DNA of 64,000 nucleotides from Hippopus hippopus. Lineage: Eukaryota; Mollusca; Bivalvia; Cardiida; Cardiidae. Numbering within the stretch: position 1 is the first letter of the stretch; every line of letters starts with the position of its first letter. Both the position numbers and the translations under genes were made by a program. Location of the stretch: contig OX328106.1 of assembly GCA_946811185.2 (NCBI GenBank), positions 27,588,426-27,652,425 on the forward strand, read 5' to 3'. A model generated the notes under the pieces. It was not told the origin of the DNA, did no database searches, and saw nothing but the letters and a program-made list of their open reading frames with translations. Below, one piece after another: positions 25,764-36,999 of this stretch.

Positions 25764-26286
25764 TAGCTCGGTTGTTTTTGAAGAAAATGGCGAGGTATTG
25801 TCATAGCCCAGAGGTAGTGTGCGTCATCGTCTGCATCTTTGTCATTGTGCAAATACTTTGACATTTTGTGATATCACTGTCATTACTGAATGTATTTACT
25901 TCAAAGTCAGACTAGTTGTTAAGTGTCAAAAAGGGAACCCAAACCAGTACATTGTAACCATAAAAATATTTTTGACAAAGCAGAGCCCATTCAGACTCTG
26001 AATTTTCACTGAAAATCATTGTTTCTAAAAGCAGCTGCAGCTGAGTGTTGAAGCGATATGCAGTGCTCTTGTTTACCCAGCATAGCTGTTTCAAAGGAAT
26101 GGTTGAGGTATTGTTATAGCCCTGTTGTCATCTCTGTTATTGTTGTCTTGCAAAAACTTTAACATTTTTTGATGTCTCTGTCATTACTGAAAATGTTTAT
26201 TTCTAACATACGGTAGTTGTCAAGTATCAAAAGATATACCCATGCAAAAAGGGTAGATAGCCCTGATATTATGCCCTTTCTTTCAT
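25764..26286 (+). mobile_element. Two type C HINE-like elements in tandem (C4, C5)
   Basis: C4 (25764-26074): ttagctcggttgtttttg head, gcagctgagtgttgaag and tgcagtgctcttgttt tail. C5 (from about 26078): catagctgtttcaaaggaat, ttgttatagccctgttgtca. Its tail is cut off by the P1 copy at 26287. Confidence 0.7.
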
Positions 26287-26672
26287 TTAACTCTTTACCC
26301 AACGACAAAATTTTTAGACTGGTCCATATTGAAAGTTTTGGCATACAACAAATTAAAAATTTAAATTTGACTTTTAGAAGGTAGAAAATTTTTCATAAAA
26401 GTAGAAAATGATGGTTACCACCGTTTTCTTTTCCTTTCCCCACAGTCTTTTTGAAGGCCATTTTCTTGAGGATCATAAAAAACACTGGATTGTTTGTCAA
26501 AGGGTTAACCCTTTACCACGCAACCCTGAGTTTTAACGACTGTCAGCAAGAAGGCTGTGGAAAACATTTTGGGAAAAAGAGGAATTGCTGGTTACCAGGA
26601 TTTCTCCTTTTTTTTGACATTATTTTCGAAAGCATGGTCATGAAAATCTCGGGATTGTATGATAGAGGGCTC
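26287..26672. repeat. Two P1 foldbacks sharing one TTAA
   Basis: 26287-26508 is R-to-L and 26505-26672 is L-to-R. They meet at gggttaaccc with a single TTAA at 26505-26508. The first core is eroded (aatttttcataaaagtag). Confidence 0.75.
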
Positions 26673-27060
26673 GCCTGAGTTTAACTAGGCATTGTTGAGT
26701 TAAACTGGACTCAGTCTGTCTGTCTGAGCACATGAACATAGGTATTTTTGTTGCAGATTTGATTTACAGTTTCACTGTTATTGTTTTGAAACTTTATACA
26801 ATAATTAGTCACAAATTGTAAATGTGTGAGATGCACATTCCGTCTACAGTTCAGCTGATACTGTTTTGAAACTTTGTACAATAATTAGTGACAGATTGAA
26901 AATGTGCAAAATGTAATTTTTGAATGCTAATTTTTGAAGAATTTTCTCCCTTTGAATGTGGACATTTTTGTGCCAAATTATGGATTTTAAGTTGTAATAC
27001 CTCTTTATCATTTAAGCTCCCTTGATTTCAATGTAAAAAATACCCAGTATGAATTTTCTT
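26673..27060 (+). repeat. Degenerate type D-like sequence
   Basis: ctcagtctgtctgtctgag, then two similar stretches (acagtttcactgttattg / acagttcagctgatactg, each followed by gaaacttta/tgtacaataattagt), resembling the type D interior. No clean ends. Confidence 0.45.
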
Positions 27061-27509
27061 AGCTTTCACGAGTTTTAGATAAGCTCTGTGTGACGTCACA
27101 TGCAATGTCATTTTATACTTACAGATAAGTGAATCAGGTTTTATTTATGGACAATTTCAGGAGTGTGTGTTTGGTTTTGCATATTCCAACCTATAACTTT
27201 GAAATATCATCAAGTCATAAAAAGCATTAGACATTTGTTAGCTTTTGTGATAAGACTTTATCAAATTTGTCAACAAACTGTTGTAAAGCTTGTTACAGAC
27301 TTGCTTAATAACATTTTTCTAGATATCTTTAAAAAAAAGATTTATCTCAAATACAAACTTGTATCAGATGCTATATGTCTATCATCTCTATTAAAGCTCT
27401 TAGTGTCGGTGTTAATCCTTAGAGCACTGAATTAATGAAATAGGACCGTGTCATTCGTGAAAAACAGCCAAAACGCTGCTATTTCCAGATTGTTTTTGGT
27501 AAGAATGAA

Positions 27510-27632
27510 TTTGTAACAAAGTAATAGAGAGAGTAGGTCCAAGATCAGAATGTATATTTTGTGCAGTCTGATCTTTATCCACACTGTCTGCAAAAGCAAA
27601 TGAGCCTGGGTGCAGGGCCCTTTAAAGGTTAA
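27510..27632 (+). repeat. P2 foldback
   Basis: Arms gatcagaatgtatat / tgtgcagtctgatc, right end gtgcagggccctttaaaggt closing TTAA 27629. Confidence 0.7.
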
Positions 27633-27818
27633 GTTATCATTTGTGACTTTTGTGGTTATTGCATGTTTTTGCAACAAATAGCTTGCAGTGTGCCATGACA
27701 AAGGAATCTTAAGTCATTTTTGTGACATGAACTTGAAGCAAAACATGTACATGTATTATAATAGTTAGATGTTGGTTTTTTTTGTCGAGCTTAGATTTGT
27801 TTTGATCTATTTGACTGT

Positions 27819-28044
27819 TTAACCCTTTACCAAAGGACAAAATTTTAGGTTCGCCCAAATTTGAAACATTTGCAGACTGCAAAATAAATGGCTCAAAAAT
27901 TAATATTTGGGTTTGAAAGTGTAGAAAAAATGTTGGATAACGAGAAAATGCTGATTGCCAGTATTTTCTCCTTTTGCCACAGTGTTTTGAAAAGGCTTCT
28001 TTCCTGGGGTCTTTAAAACCTGGGATTGTTTGGTAAAGGATTAA
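27819..28044 (-). repeat. P1 foldback
   Basis: TTAA at both ends (ttaaccctttaccaaagg ... ttggtaaaggattaa). Core aaaatgttggataacgag / ctccttttgccacagtgtt around tgctgattgccagta. Confidence 0.8.
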
Positions 28045-28169
28045 CCTGTAACTGTACATTTTTTTTTTGATACCAATCACTTCTTATTACTTAAAATGAC
28101 AGACCGGGGAATTTTTGAAAAACATAAATTTTAATTGATACGGGATATGTGGAAATAAAAGCAGTAACA

Positions 28170-28355
28170 ATCATGGACAATGATATTAGAAAAGGAAAAA
28201 TTGCTGGCAACCAGCATTTTTTTTCCTTTTCACACAATGTTTTTTCTATCTTTTCATAAACAATATCCATTTTTTCTGAGACAACTCTAATTTGTTGTTG
28301 GCAAATACTGTCAATTTGGACAAGTGTAAAATTTTGTCATCTGGTAAAGAGTTAA
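28170..28355 (+). repeat. P1 foldback
   Basis: Core aatgatattagaaaaggaaa / ttttccttttcacacaatg around ttgctggcaaccagca; closes ctggtaaagagttaa at 28355. Confidence 0.75.
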
Positions 28356-28359
28356 TACA

Positions 28360-28965
28360 AGTATGTTTTTCCTTTTCATCCAAAGAGCTACTTTGCTACC
28401 AATAGAATATTTAGTTGTATGTGTCATTTGGGTTATTAGTTATGTTTATGATTAGTTATCGGTTGTGTAGAGACGGGTTGGGTAGGGCTTACCATAGTGG
28501 TAAAGTGGGCCCCTCCCCTTCCCCCTGGTGGTTGAGCAGGCCTCACCCTAGTTGAATTTATTTGGTATACAATATTGTTGAAAACTGTGGCCATACATTG
28601 TTAAATTTCATCACAATAATCTTCCATGAATATGAATTAGTTTGTTGCATGTAGATGAACAGTGATGCAACCAAATTTAGTTGTATTGTGGCAAACGGCT
28701 TCAGTGAAATGGCAAATCATGTGAAAGTCCATTTCATCTTCAAATGTTAGACATTGATTTCTAAAAAAGGACATCAATATTAAGTACATGTATTTATATT
28801 CTGTGCTATATCCTCACTAAGAATTGGTATAAAAAGCATGCGAGACAAAACAAGGTTTGCTGTTGGAAGTTGCATATTGATTTTGTAATTTTGGTTGAAA
28901 ATTCTTTGGAAAGCTGTGTAGAAGTAGTTCTGATTTCTGTACTGTGTAGAAGAACAGTTGGTTAT
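28360..28965. other. Unassigned intergenic stretch
   Basis: A pyrimidine-rich patch (cccctccccttccccctgg, 28509-28527) is the only notable feature; no gene or known repeat seen. Confidence 0.35.
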
Positions 28966-29140
28966 AACCCTTTAACAAAGAATCCTATGTTTTAATGACT
29001 CTAAACAAGTTTGCCTTTAAAAACATGGAGGTAAAGGGAGATATTGTTGGTTTCCAGCGTTTTCTCCTTTTCTCACAGTATTTACTACACTTTCAAAGAC
29101 AAATTCTACCATTTCAGCCTTATTTTGTGTGTTGCATGCA
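28966..29140 (+). repeat. P1 foldback, degenerate
   Basis: taaccctttaacaaagaatc L flank, core acatggaggtaaagggag ... ctccttttctcacagta around gttggtttccagc; the R flank is shortened. Confidence 0.65.
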
Positions 29141-29237
29141 AAAACTTGCCAGGTTGTTCTATTTACTTTTTACCTGCTATTAAATTTCATTTTTCTGCCA
29201 CGGACCCACACTTAGATTGACAGTAAAATAATAGTTT

Positions 29238-29700
29238 GTCATCTTCACAATAATTTCCATACTTTGAAATGATATTCCTTAAATTTAAGTAGAGTCATCT
29301 TTACAATAATTTCTATACTTTGAAATGATATGCCTAAACTCTATACCACACAGCCAAAATCTGGGGTTGTCCAAATTGAAAGCATTTGAAGACAACAACA
29401 TACGAATATATATGTATATGTGAATCAAAATTTGAAATTTGTTTGTGGAAGGGTAGAAAATATTGAGGGAAAAGAAGAAAATGCTGTTTATCAGCATTTT
29501 CTTCTTTTCGCGTAATGTTTTCAAAAGGCTCCTTCCTCAGGGTCGTGAAAACTCGGGATTGTGAGGTAAAGAGTTAAATTCAAGTACAGTGATCTTTACA
29601 ATAATTTCCATACTTTGAAATGATATGCCTTAAATTTAAGTACAGCCATCTGAACAATACTTTCCATACTTTGAAATGGTATGCTTTAAATGTAACCCTT
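29238..29700 (+). repeat. 56-bp tandem repeat, four units, hit twice by P1
   Basis: Units begin near 29240, 29294, 29590 and 29648 and share ttacaataatttccatactt, gaaatgatatgccttaaat and tttaagta. Unit 2 is interrupted by the P1 copy at 29333-29577 and unit 4 by the P1 copy at 29692-29919, each at a TTAA of the unit. Confidence 0.85.
29333..29577 (-). repeat. P1 foldback in tandem unit 2
   Basis: ctaaactctataccacacag ... gaggtaaagagttaa. Arms gagggaaaagaagaaaatgc / gcattttcttcttttcgcg, with the same G-to-A change on both sides compared with the family. Confidence 0.85.
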
Positions 29701-29919
29701 TACCAGATAACAAAATTTTTATCCTTGTCCAAATTGAAAGCATTTGCAGATGACAATTTAATTGTGGCTCAAATGGTGCAATTCTATTTTGGTAGGGTAG
29801 AAAACGTTGGAAAAGGAGAAAATGCTGGTTACTAGCATTTTCTCCTTTTTCCCACAATGTTTTCAGAAGGTTTCTTTCCAAGGGTCGTCAAAAGTCAGCA
29901 TTGTGTGGTAAATGGTTAA
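29692..29919 (-). repeat. P1 foldback in tandem unit 4
   Basis: gtaaccctttaccagataac ... gtggtaaatggttaa. Core gttggaaaaggagaaaatgc / gcattttctcctttttccc. Right flank gtac continues the host unit. Confidence 0.88.
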
Positions 29920-30039
29920 GTACTTTTAAACCGCATTGTTTACTTTTGTCTGCTACTTAGCCTTGAAGTCTTCCAGCACCAAATGTATTAACTCAATCTC
30001 TTTTGATGGTTTAGAATACAATTCACTGCAACTCACAAA

Positions 30040-30140
30040 AATTAGTATGTTATAGAAATGACTGAACAAGCGGATAAAATCTAAGATCAGATTGATCTGT
30101 GCAGTCTGATCTTGAGCTATGCCATCTGCAAAATTTCCTG
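30040..30140 (-). repeat. P2 foldback, partial
   Basis: taagatcagattgatctgtg and cagtctgatcttgagctatg form a shortened palindrome; gccatctgcaaaatttcc follows. Confidence 0.6.
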
Positions 30141-30215
30141 TTTGCACTAACGATTGGACAATGTCACAAATGTACATGTACTCATATACTTACCGGTATA
30201 CTTTGTTATTTGTTT

Positions 30216-31275
30216 TTAGCTCCACTGGCCGAAGGCCAGCGGGCTTATGTCGTGGCCCGTTGTCCATCGTGCGTCCGTCCGTCCGTCCGTCCGTCTGTCC
30301 ATGCGTTGACTTTTATTTTAAACATCTTCTTCTCTGAAACTACCCATCCAATTTTGATGAAACTTCACAGAAATGATCCTGCCATGGTCCTCTTCAGAAT
30401 TTGTTGAAAGAATTTGATTCCTTGAAAAACTCTGGTTGCCATGGCAACAAAACTTAAAAATATTGGAAATCTTTGAAAATCTTCTTCTCATAAACCATAA
30501 GGCCTAGGGCTACCAAATTTGGCATGTAGCTTCGTCTAGTGGGCCTCTATCAAGTTTCTTCAAATTATAGCCCTGGGGTCACAAGTTTTACATGGGCTTA
30601 TATAGGGAAAACTTTAGAAATCTCCCTGTACTTAGCCATAAGGCCTAGGGCTACCAAATTTTGCATGTGGCTTTATCTAGTGGGCCTCTACCAAGAGTGC
30701 CCAAATTATAGCCCTGGGGTCAAAATTGGCCCTGCCCCAGGGGTCACAAGTTTTACATGGGCTTATATAGAGAAAACTTAAGAAATCTCCCTGTACCTAG
30801 CCATAAGGCCTAGGGCTACCAAATTTTGCCTGTGGCTTTATCTAGTGGGCTTCTACCAAGAGTGCCCAAATTATAGCCCTGGGGTCAAAATTGGCCCTGC
30901 CCCAGGGGTCACAAGTTTTACATAGGCTTATATAGAGAAAACTTAAGAAATCTCCCTGTACTTATTCATAAAGCATAGGGCTACCAAATTTCGCATGTAG
31001 CTATATCTAGAGGGCCTTCACCAAGAGTGCGTACATTATAGTCCTAGGGTGGAATTTGATTCACCCCAAGGGGTCAGAAGTTTTACATGGGCTTATATAG
31101 TGAAATCTTTAGAAATCTTCTTGTTACTAACCATATGAACTAGGGCTACCAATTTTAGTCCTGTCTCAGGGGTCTTATGTTCAAAACCAATTGGCCAAGT
31201 ATTGTAATGTTTGGCATGTAGGGATTTTACGTATTAGCCAGTGGAGCGATACAGGGCCATCATGGCCCTCTTGTT
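30216..31275 (+). mobile_element. Type B HINE/pearl-like element B2
   Basis: tttagctccactggcc head with CTGGCC-gaa-GGCCAG hairpin, (gtcc)n tract at 30270-30300, four to five repeat units, gccagtggagc sub-terminal inverse, hairpin AGGGCCATCATGGCCCT, end cttgtt. Very similar to B1. Confidence 0.9.
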
Positions 31276-31301
31276 ATTATTTAATTGCATAAATACTCAT
31301 T

Positions 31302-31900
31302 TTTAGCTCCACTGGCCGAAGGCCAGCGAGCTATTGTCATGGCGTTGTGTCCGTCATGCGTTCGTCCGTGCGTGCGTCCGTAAACTTTTTCTTTAAAAAA
31401 CTTCTCCTCAGAAACTATTGACTGGATTTTTACCAAATTTCACAGGAATGTGCCTTTGGTGGTCCTCTTTCAAATTCCCTCAAATAATTGTGTTCCATGA
31501 AGAATTCTGGTTGCCATGGCAACCAAAGTAAAAAACCTTTAAAAATCTTCTCCTCCCAAACCGCTATTTGGATAGCATTATTATTTTGCAGGAATGTTCC
31601 TTAGATACAGGTTTACAGAATTCCTTAAAAAAAAAAAGATCTGTCAAAAAACATGGCTTTTATGGGAGACTCATTTTCCTTTTATGGTATAAAGTAAAAT
31701 CTTTGAAAAATTTCTTCTCTAAAACTATTCATTGGATTTCATTGTTGTTTTGCAGGTAAGTTCCTATGGTGGTTGTCTACCAAATTGTTTCTTTATGGAG
31801 CTAAAATGCAGGATTGAATGATAATTGTTAAAAACTTCCTTTCGCCATTATAGAAATATCAGGCCTGTGGAGCGATACAGGCGCTCAAGCGCCTCTAGTT
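31302..31900 (+). mobile_element. Type B variant B3 with a different 3' hairpin
   Basis: Shares the head (tagctccactggccgaagg) but has a different interior (aaacttctcctcagaaacta) and ends ctgtggagcgatacag, then hairpin GGCGCTcaAGCGCC and tctagtta. It lies 26 nt after B2. Confidence 0.85.
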
Positions 31901-32119
31901 ATATATTCAACACTTTGTATATCCATCAGTGGAACTTTTTAAGTTGAAGACATACCTCATCATTTGAGCCAAACCACAACAAAGTTTTACAGAAGAACAA
32001 ATTGAAAATATTAGCAGAATATTCAATTTTGACTAGTGTAAAATTATGTTATTGTTCAGAGTTAAATGTTTGGCTTTGTATAGATCCAAGTCTGAAGGCT
32101 TAGCTGGGTTATAAAGTCT

Positions 32120-32290
32120 AGAGTAGATGATAACATTTTAAACACATCAAAATTGAAAGCAATTTGTAGAAAACAACTGAAAAGCAACTCCAATGATGGG
32201 ATTTGTCTCTGAAAGGGGGGAAAACATTGTTGGATAAACATTTTCTCCTTGTTTCCACAATATTTTGAAAAGCTTTCCTTCTTAAGGTCA
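32120..32290 (-). repeat. P1 foldback, degenerate
   Basis: attgaaagcaatttgtagaa R flank and gggaaaacattgttgg ... ttctccttgtttccacaata with most of the left arm deleted. Confidence 0.55.
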
Positions 32291-32335
32291 TTATTATTTG
32301 CTATTTATATTTAAAAAAAAAACCCACATTTTTTC

Positions 32336-32650
32336 AGTCTGAAGCATGAAACAGAATGTTTTTAAAGGAAATGTTGATGTATTGTCATAGCCTTGTCATT
32401 GTCTGCGTCTTCTGTGTTGTCATGCAAAAACTTTGGCCTTTTTAGAATATGTCATTACTGAATATATTTACATCAGATTTGACTAGTTGTTTTCTATCAA
32501 AAAGAAGCTCATACAACAGGGGCAGGTAACCATCAGAATATTTTTGACACAGTAATGCCCCTTTTTTCACTTAAAATTTTCATTGAAAATCAATCTATTT
32601 ATAAAAGCAACTGCAGCCAAGTATTGGCATCTGCATGCCATGCTTTAGTT
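32336..32650 (+). mobile_element. Type C HINE-like element C6
   Basis: tgatgtattgtcatagcctt, gtcattactgaatatattta, ggggcaggtaaccatca body and gcagccaagtattggcatct / gcatgccatgc tail. Confidence 0.65.
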
Positions 32651-32841
32651 TATTTTCTATCTTGTATCAAATTGACTTTAGTTATTTGGACAGCGTAATT
32701 TATGCTTTATTTTAAGACAAACTATACCAAGAAAATTTTGAGGATAAAAGAACTTGTACAAAAGTGACAAAACATTTCAATCTTCAACACAATTTATTTT
32801 TACGAGATAGTCCATAGATTTTTTTGTCAGAAATAAGAGTT

Positions 32842-33816
32842 TTTAGCTCCACTGGCCGAAGGCCAGCGGGCTTATGTCATGGCCCGGTGTCTGTCGTGCG
32901 TCTGTGTGTCCGTCCGTCCGTCCGTCTGTCCGTCCGTTAACTTTTATTTCAAACATCTTCTCTGAAACTACTCATCCAATTTTGATGAAACTTCACAGAA
33001 ATGATCCTGCCATGGTTCTCTTCAGAATTTCTTGAAAGAATTTGATTCCTTGAAAAACTCTGGTTGCCATGGCAACAAAACTTAAAAATATTGGAAATCT
33101 TTGAAAATCTTCTTGTCTGAAACCATAAGGCCTACGGCTACCAAATTTGGTTTGTAGCTTTATCTAGTAGACCTCTATCAAGTTTCTGCAAATTATAGCC
33201 CTGGGGTCAAAATTGGCCCCGCCCCGGGGGTCACAAGTTTTACATGGGCTTATATAGAGAAGTCTCTCTGCACCTAGCCATAAGGCCTAGGGCTACCAAA
33301 TTTTGCATGTGGCTTTATCTAGTGGGCCTCTACCAAGAGTGCCCAAATTATAGCCCTAGGTTCAAATTTGACCCTGCCCCGGGGGTCACAGGTTTTACCA
33401 AGGGTGCCCAAATTATAGCCCAGGGGTTAAATTTGGCCCGCCCCGGGGGTCACAAGTTTTACATGGGCATATATGGTGAAAACGTTAGAAATCTCCCTGT
33501 ACTTGGTCATAAAGCCTAGGGTTACCAAATTTTGCATGTAGCTTTATCTAGTGGGTCTTTACTTAGAGTGCTCAAATTATAGCCCTATGGTCGAATTTGA
33601 TCCCACTCCAGGGGTCAGAAGTTTTACATGGGCTTATATAGTGAAAACTTTAGAAATCTTCTTTTTAGTGACCATAAGACTTGGGGCTACCAATTTTAGT
33701 CCTGTTTCAGGGGTCTCATGTCCAAAACCAATTTGCCAACTATTGTAAAGTTTGGCAGTAGTGGTTTTACTTATTAGCCAGTGGAGCGATACAGGGCCAT
33801 CATGGCCCTCTTGTTT
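32842..33816 (+). mobile_element. Type B HINE/pearl-like element B4
   Basis: Head and CTGGCC-gaa-GGCCAG hairpin, long (gtcc)n tract at 32900-32938, about four units with a partial internal duplication (accaagggtgcccaaattat), then gccagtggagc and hairpin AGGGCCATCATGGCCCT, cttgttt. Confidence 0.88.
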
Positions 33817-33868
33817 GTAATTGTTTGATAAACCATGGCTTTTCTTATCTATGCTAGATCTACCTTTT

Positions 33869-34376
33869 GTAGCTCCACAGGCTAAAGGCCAGGAAGCTTA
33901 CGTCTTGGCACTGTGTCCCTCAGTTTTCCAATGCATCCATTCATGCTTTTGTTTGAAACATCTTCTTTGGAACTGTTCATTCAATTTTAACGTAACCTAA
34001 CAGGAGTGATCCTACTATAGTAATCTTTACAATTTCTTCAAAGAACTTGATTCCATTACAGGTGCTATATTAACAGCACTAAATATATTGGAAATTGTTA
34101 AAAATCTCCAAAACTGAATGTTGGAATTCCTATCAAATTTGCATAAAATTCTTGATATAATTTTTATCTTGTAAAGAACATGGTTGCTGTGGGCTTGGAT
34201 AACTTTTAGGTTATAACTGGCTTTATAAGTTAGATATGACTTTTGACTTTTTCTTTGAAATGATATTGCCATACAGACTTCTTATGATTTATTGTGTCTG
34301 TTTATGCCTATTAAGTGCATGTCACATTTATCTAATAGGAAGGGAGTGATACAGGGTTATCATGGTCCTCTTGTTT
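33869..34376 (+). mobile_element. Type B element B5, decayed
   Basis: agctccacaggctaaaggcc head, degenerate interior, and a tail aagggagtgatacagggtta tcatggtcctcttgttt still recognisable as the type B 3' end. Confidence 0.65.
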
Positions 34377-34512
34377 ACACAACCAATGAGTAATAGTTTT
34401 ATATATGTAAATAGATTTTTTTAAGGAAAAAATTACACAGATATACTTGTAATCAGATATACCTAGTATTTTTTCTTTGCTAAATGTTTACTTCTGTAGC
34501 ATTAGTCTCTTG

Positions 34513-34735
34513 TTAAACTTTGACTCAACAATCCTTTGTGTTAATCTCTTTGGATAGGAAGGTTTTTGAAAACATTATTGGAAAAGGAGAGAACGTTTGT
34601 AACCAACATAGATTTTTCTTTTATTTCCACATACTTTTCTAACCTGTTAAAGACAATTCCGATCATTCAAGCCACTTTTTATTTCTTTTGTTGTATGAAA
34701 ATTGCCTTCAGTAATTCTCATTTGGTAAAGAGTAA
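34513..34735 (+). repeat. P1 foldback, degenerate
   Basis: caacaatcctttgtgttaat L flank, worn core acattattggaaaaggag ... tttcttttatttccacata, and end catttggtaaagagtaag. Confidence 0.6.
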
Positions 34736-34854
34736 GTTGTGTTGGCTTTGTAAAACTTCTTGCTCTTTCAGTGATAAATATATGGAATCAAACTTTTTTG
34801 ACAGTTGAAAATACATTTCACAGAAACTCTGAAAGATTTTTTATCTTCTGGGCA

Positions 34855-35215
34855 AGACTAAACAAGTGGATGGTATAGATCCAAGATCAGACAACACCTT
34901 TCGTGCAGTCTGATCTTATTCTATTATATGCTGTCTACAAAAGCCATGTTTTAGCCTATGGCACTTCAAAGGTTAAAACCCATTTTTCTTGCTCAATTTC
35001 TAATTGCTATCTGCCTTACTCTGCTCAATGTTCGTTACATTTGAGTTGTGCTTTGTGAAATAGTGGCTTACTGCATATGCAAAAAGTATCAAACCAGGTC
35101 ACCCTGTGCAGTCCACTCAGGTTGTCCTGGGTCAAAAGCTTCTGCTATTGGTAAATTTTCTGTATGTCAGAGGACCATTCTACCTCATTATTTGGCTGGT
35201 TCATAGACAAAATTG
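34855..35215. repeat. P2 foldback followed by P3 foldback
   Basis: P2 34855-34977: ccaagatcagacaacac / gtgcagtctgatctt, closing aaaggttaa. P3 about 35055-35215: central accaggtcaccctgtgca and ggttgtcctgggtc, with one terminus eroded. Confidence 0.65.
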
Positions 35216-35826
35216 ATACGTATTATGTGGGGACTTGCTTGGGAAAGTGCATCACAAAGATGTATTGAACCCCCTTTTCCTAGATTGCTGCATAAAACTA
35301 CTCAAAAGACAATACATGTATTATGGGATAATAGAATATATGAACTGGATATATCTTTCTGGTCTGACATTAGTCCCAGGTACGTAACCCTTTACTGTAC
35401 AAAAACAACTTTTTACTCCTCAAAGTTGAAAACAAAGGTCACAGAACTTTGCTATATCTCTTCTCAACTCTTGGTCCAATTTTGAGAATATTTTGTCTCA
35501 TTAGTTCACCTGGATGACATTGCAGAGCAAAGGTTTCAGATCATAATTACCATGGTGATATGAATAGTCAAGCACGTGTCATCTAACACTTCTCGCTGTC
35601 TCTGTCTCTCTCTTGCTGTTAATTATAATAAATCATGTGCAAATATATATAATCAGATTTAATTCTATGATATTTTTTTTGCTGTTTTGATTGCAGAGTT
35701 ATGCTTGTATATTTTACATGACAAAGTTTTATATTATACTGATGTTAAAACATTTTTATCCGTTGTTGTTGTATTTATTCATATCTTACCTGTGCACAAT
35801 ATATTTGTGTGAGCTTTAGTGATTCA

Positions 35827-36720
35827 TGTCAAGCTCTGGTAGCGCAGTCGGTAGCACACAGGGGGTCGCTGGTTCTAATTCCCAACTCGGTCGATTTCAG
35901 AGGGTTGAGGATGAAACACCCTTGTAATGTCTGCTTGAATATGACTACGATGCTGTCCGGTAATCTTGCGCACCTAAGCAAACGACTGTTGACTTACGAC
36001 ACTAAAAGGAATTGCTCGATCCCCACAGCTATTTATCCATTTATAAAAATATTTCATCAAAGATAGTTATAGAAAGATTCCCAGACCAACACAAACTTTT
36101 AAGAAGTAAGCTATAACCGTGAGATTTTATCCGGCATACAACTGTCCGGTGATCTTGCGCACTTATATAAAATGACGTCAATGCAAAGGATTTCTAAAGT
36201 CTTTGTTGCCCGTACAAAGAATAATTGTACAAAAGAAATAATTATGCTCGATTTGGGCCTTTGATTCAGAACTTTGACAGAATGGCGGCAAATAGGAAAC
36301 GCATTTGTCTACTGATAAATGTTGCATGTAAATAAGGAAAATAATGTTAAAACTGTTCCTTAATATCTTATAAAGTTGTAAAATATGTGTTTAATTGATT
36401 GGTCTTTATGATGAGACGTGAATTACTCGTTTAATTGACAGATAAAAAGTGTTACAGCCAGCCTCATCGGAAATTGGGTCATAGGGCGTGTTTATGAATA
36501 ATTAGTCAGGATGATGTCACAGACAAACTTCAAACACTCTCAAGTACAACATTTAGCTATAGTTACTTTCTCTCTGTTATTCTGAATTCCTATGGTCTAA
36601 GAAACACTGCAGAAACGGGTTGAATTCACTAAACAAACTTGCGAAACAGGAATCTACCGAAGTGCGCAAGATTACCGGACGCGCAAGATTACCGGACACG
36701 ACGGTAATTTAAACAAAATA
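35827..36720 (+). mobile_element. tRNA-headed SINE split by a compound foldback
   Basis: ctctggtagcgcagtcggta (A box) and gctggttctaattccc (B box) start the SINE at 35831. Its body runs to gactacgatgct (35954) and appears to resume at 36698 with acgacggtaattt. Confidence 0.6.
35955..36697. mobile_element. Compound inverted-repeat element with doubled termini
   Basis: GTCCGGTAATCTTGCGCAC occurs at 35955-35973 and, with one change, at 36144-36162. Its complement occurs twice in series at the right end (36662-36680 and 36681-36697). This gives an outer and an inner inverted pair. No transposase frame seen. Confidence 0.75.
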
Positions 36721-36765
36721 TCTTCAAAATGTTTGAACTAGGTCTTTCAACATCCAATGTGCGTT

Positions 36766-36995
36766 CTAACTCTTTACTCCTCGATCTCGTGTATCACTGA
36801 CCTACAGGAAAATTTTTTTTGTGAATTGTAATAAAAGGTGCACATGCTGGGAACCAGCATTTCCTCTTTTCCCAAAATTGTGTTCTGCCTGTTCAGAGAC
36901 AAATCTCCTAATATGAACCGCATTTTATTTGTCGTCTGCAATGGGTTTCAGTTTCGATGAGTCAAAAATTTTGTCGTTAAGTATGGAATTTTAGA
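36766..36995 (+). repeat. P1 foldback
   Basis: ctaactctttactcctcgat L end, short core aaaggtgcacatgctggg / ccagcatttcctcttttccc, R flank gtcgtctgcaatgggtttca, weak right end. Confidence 0.65.
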
Positions 36996-36999
36996 AAAG

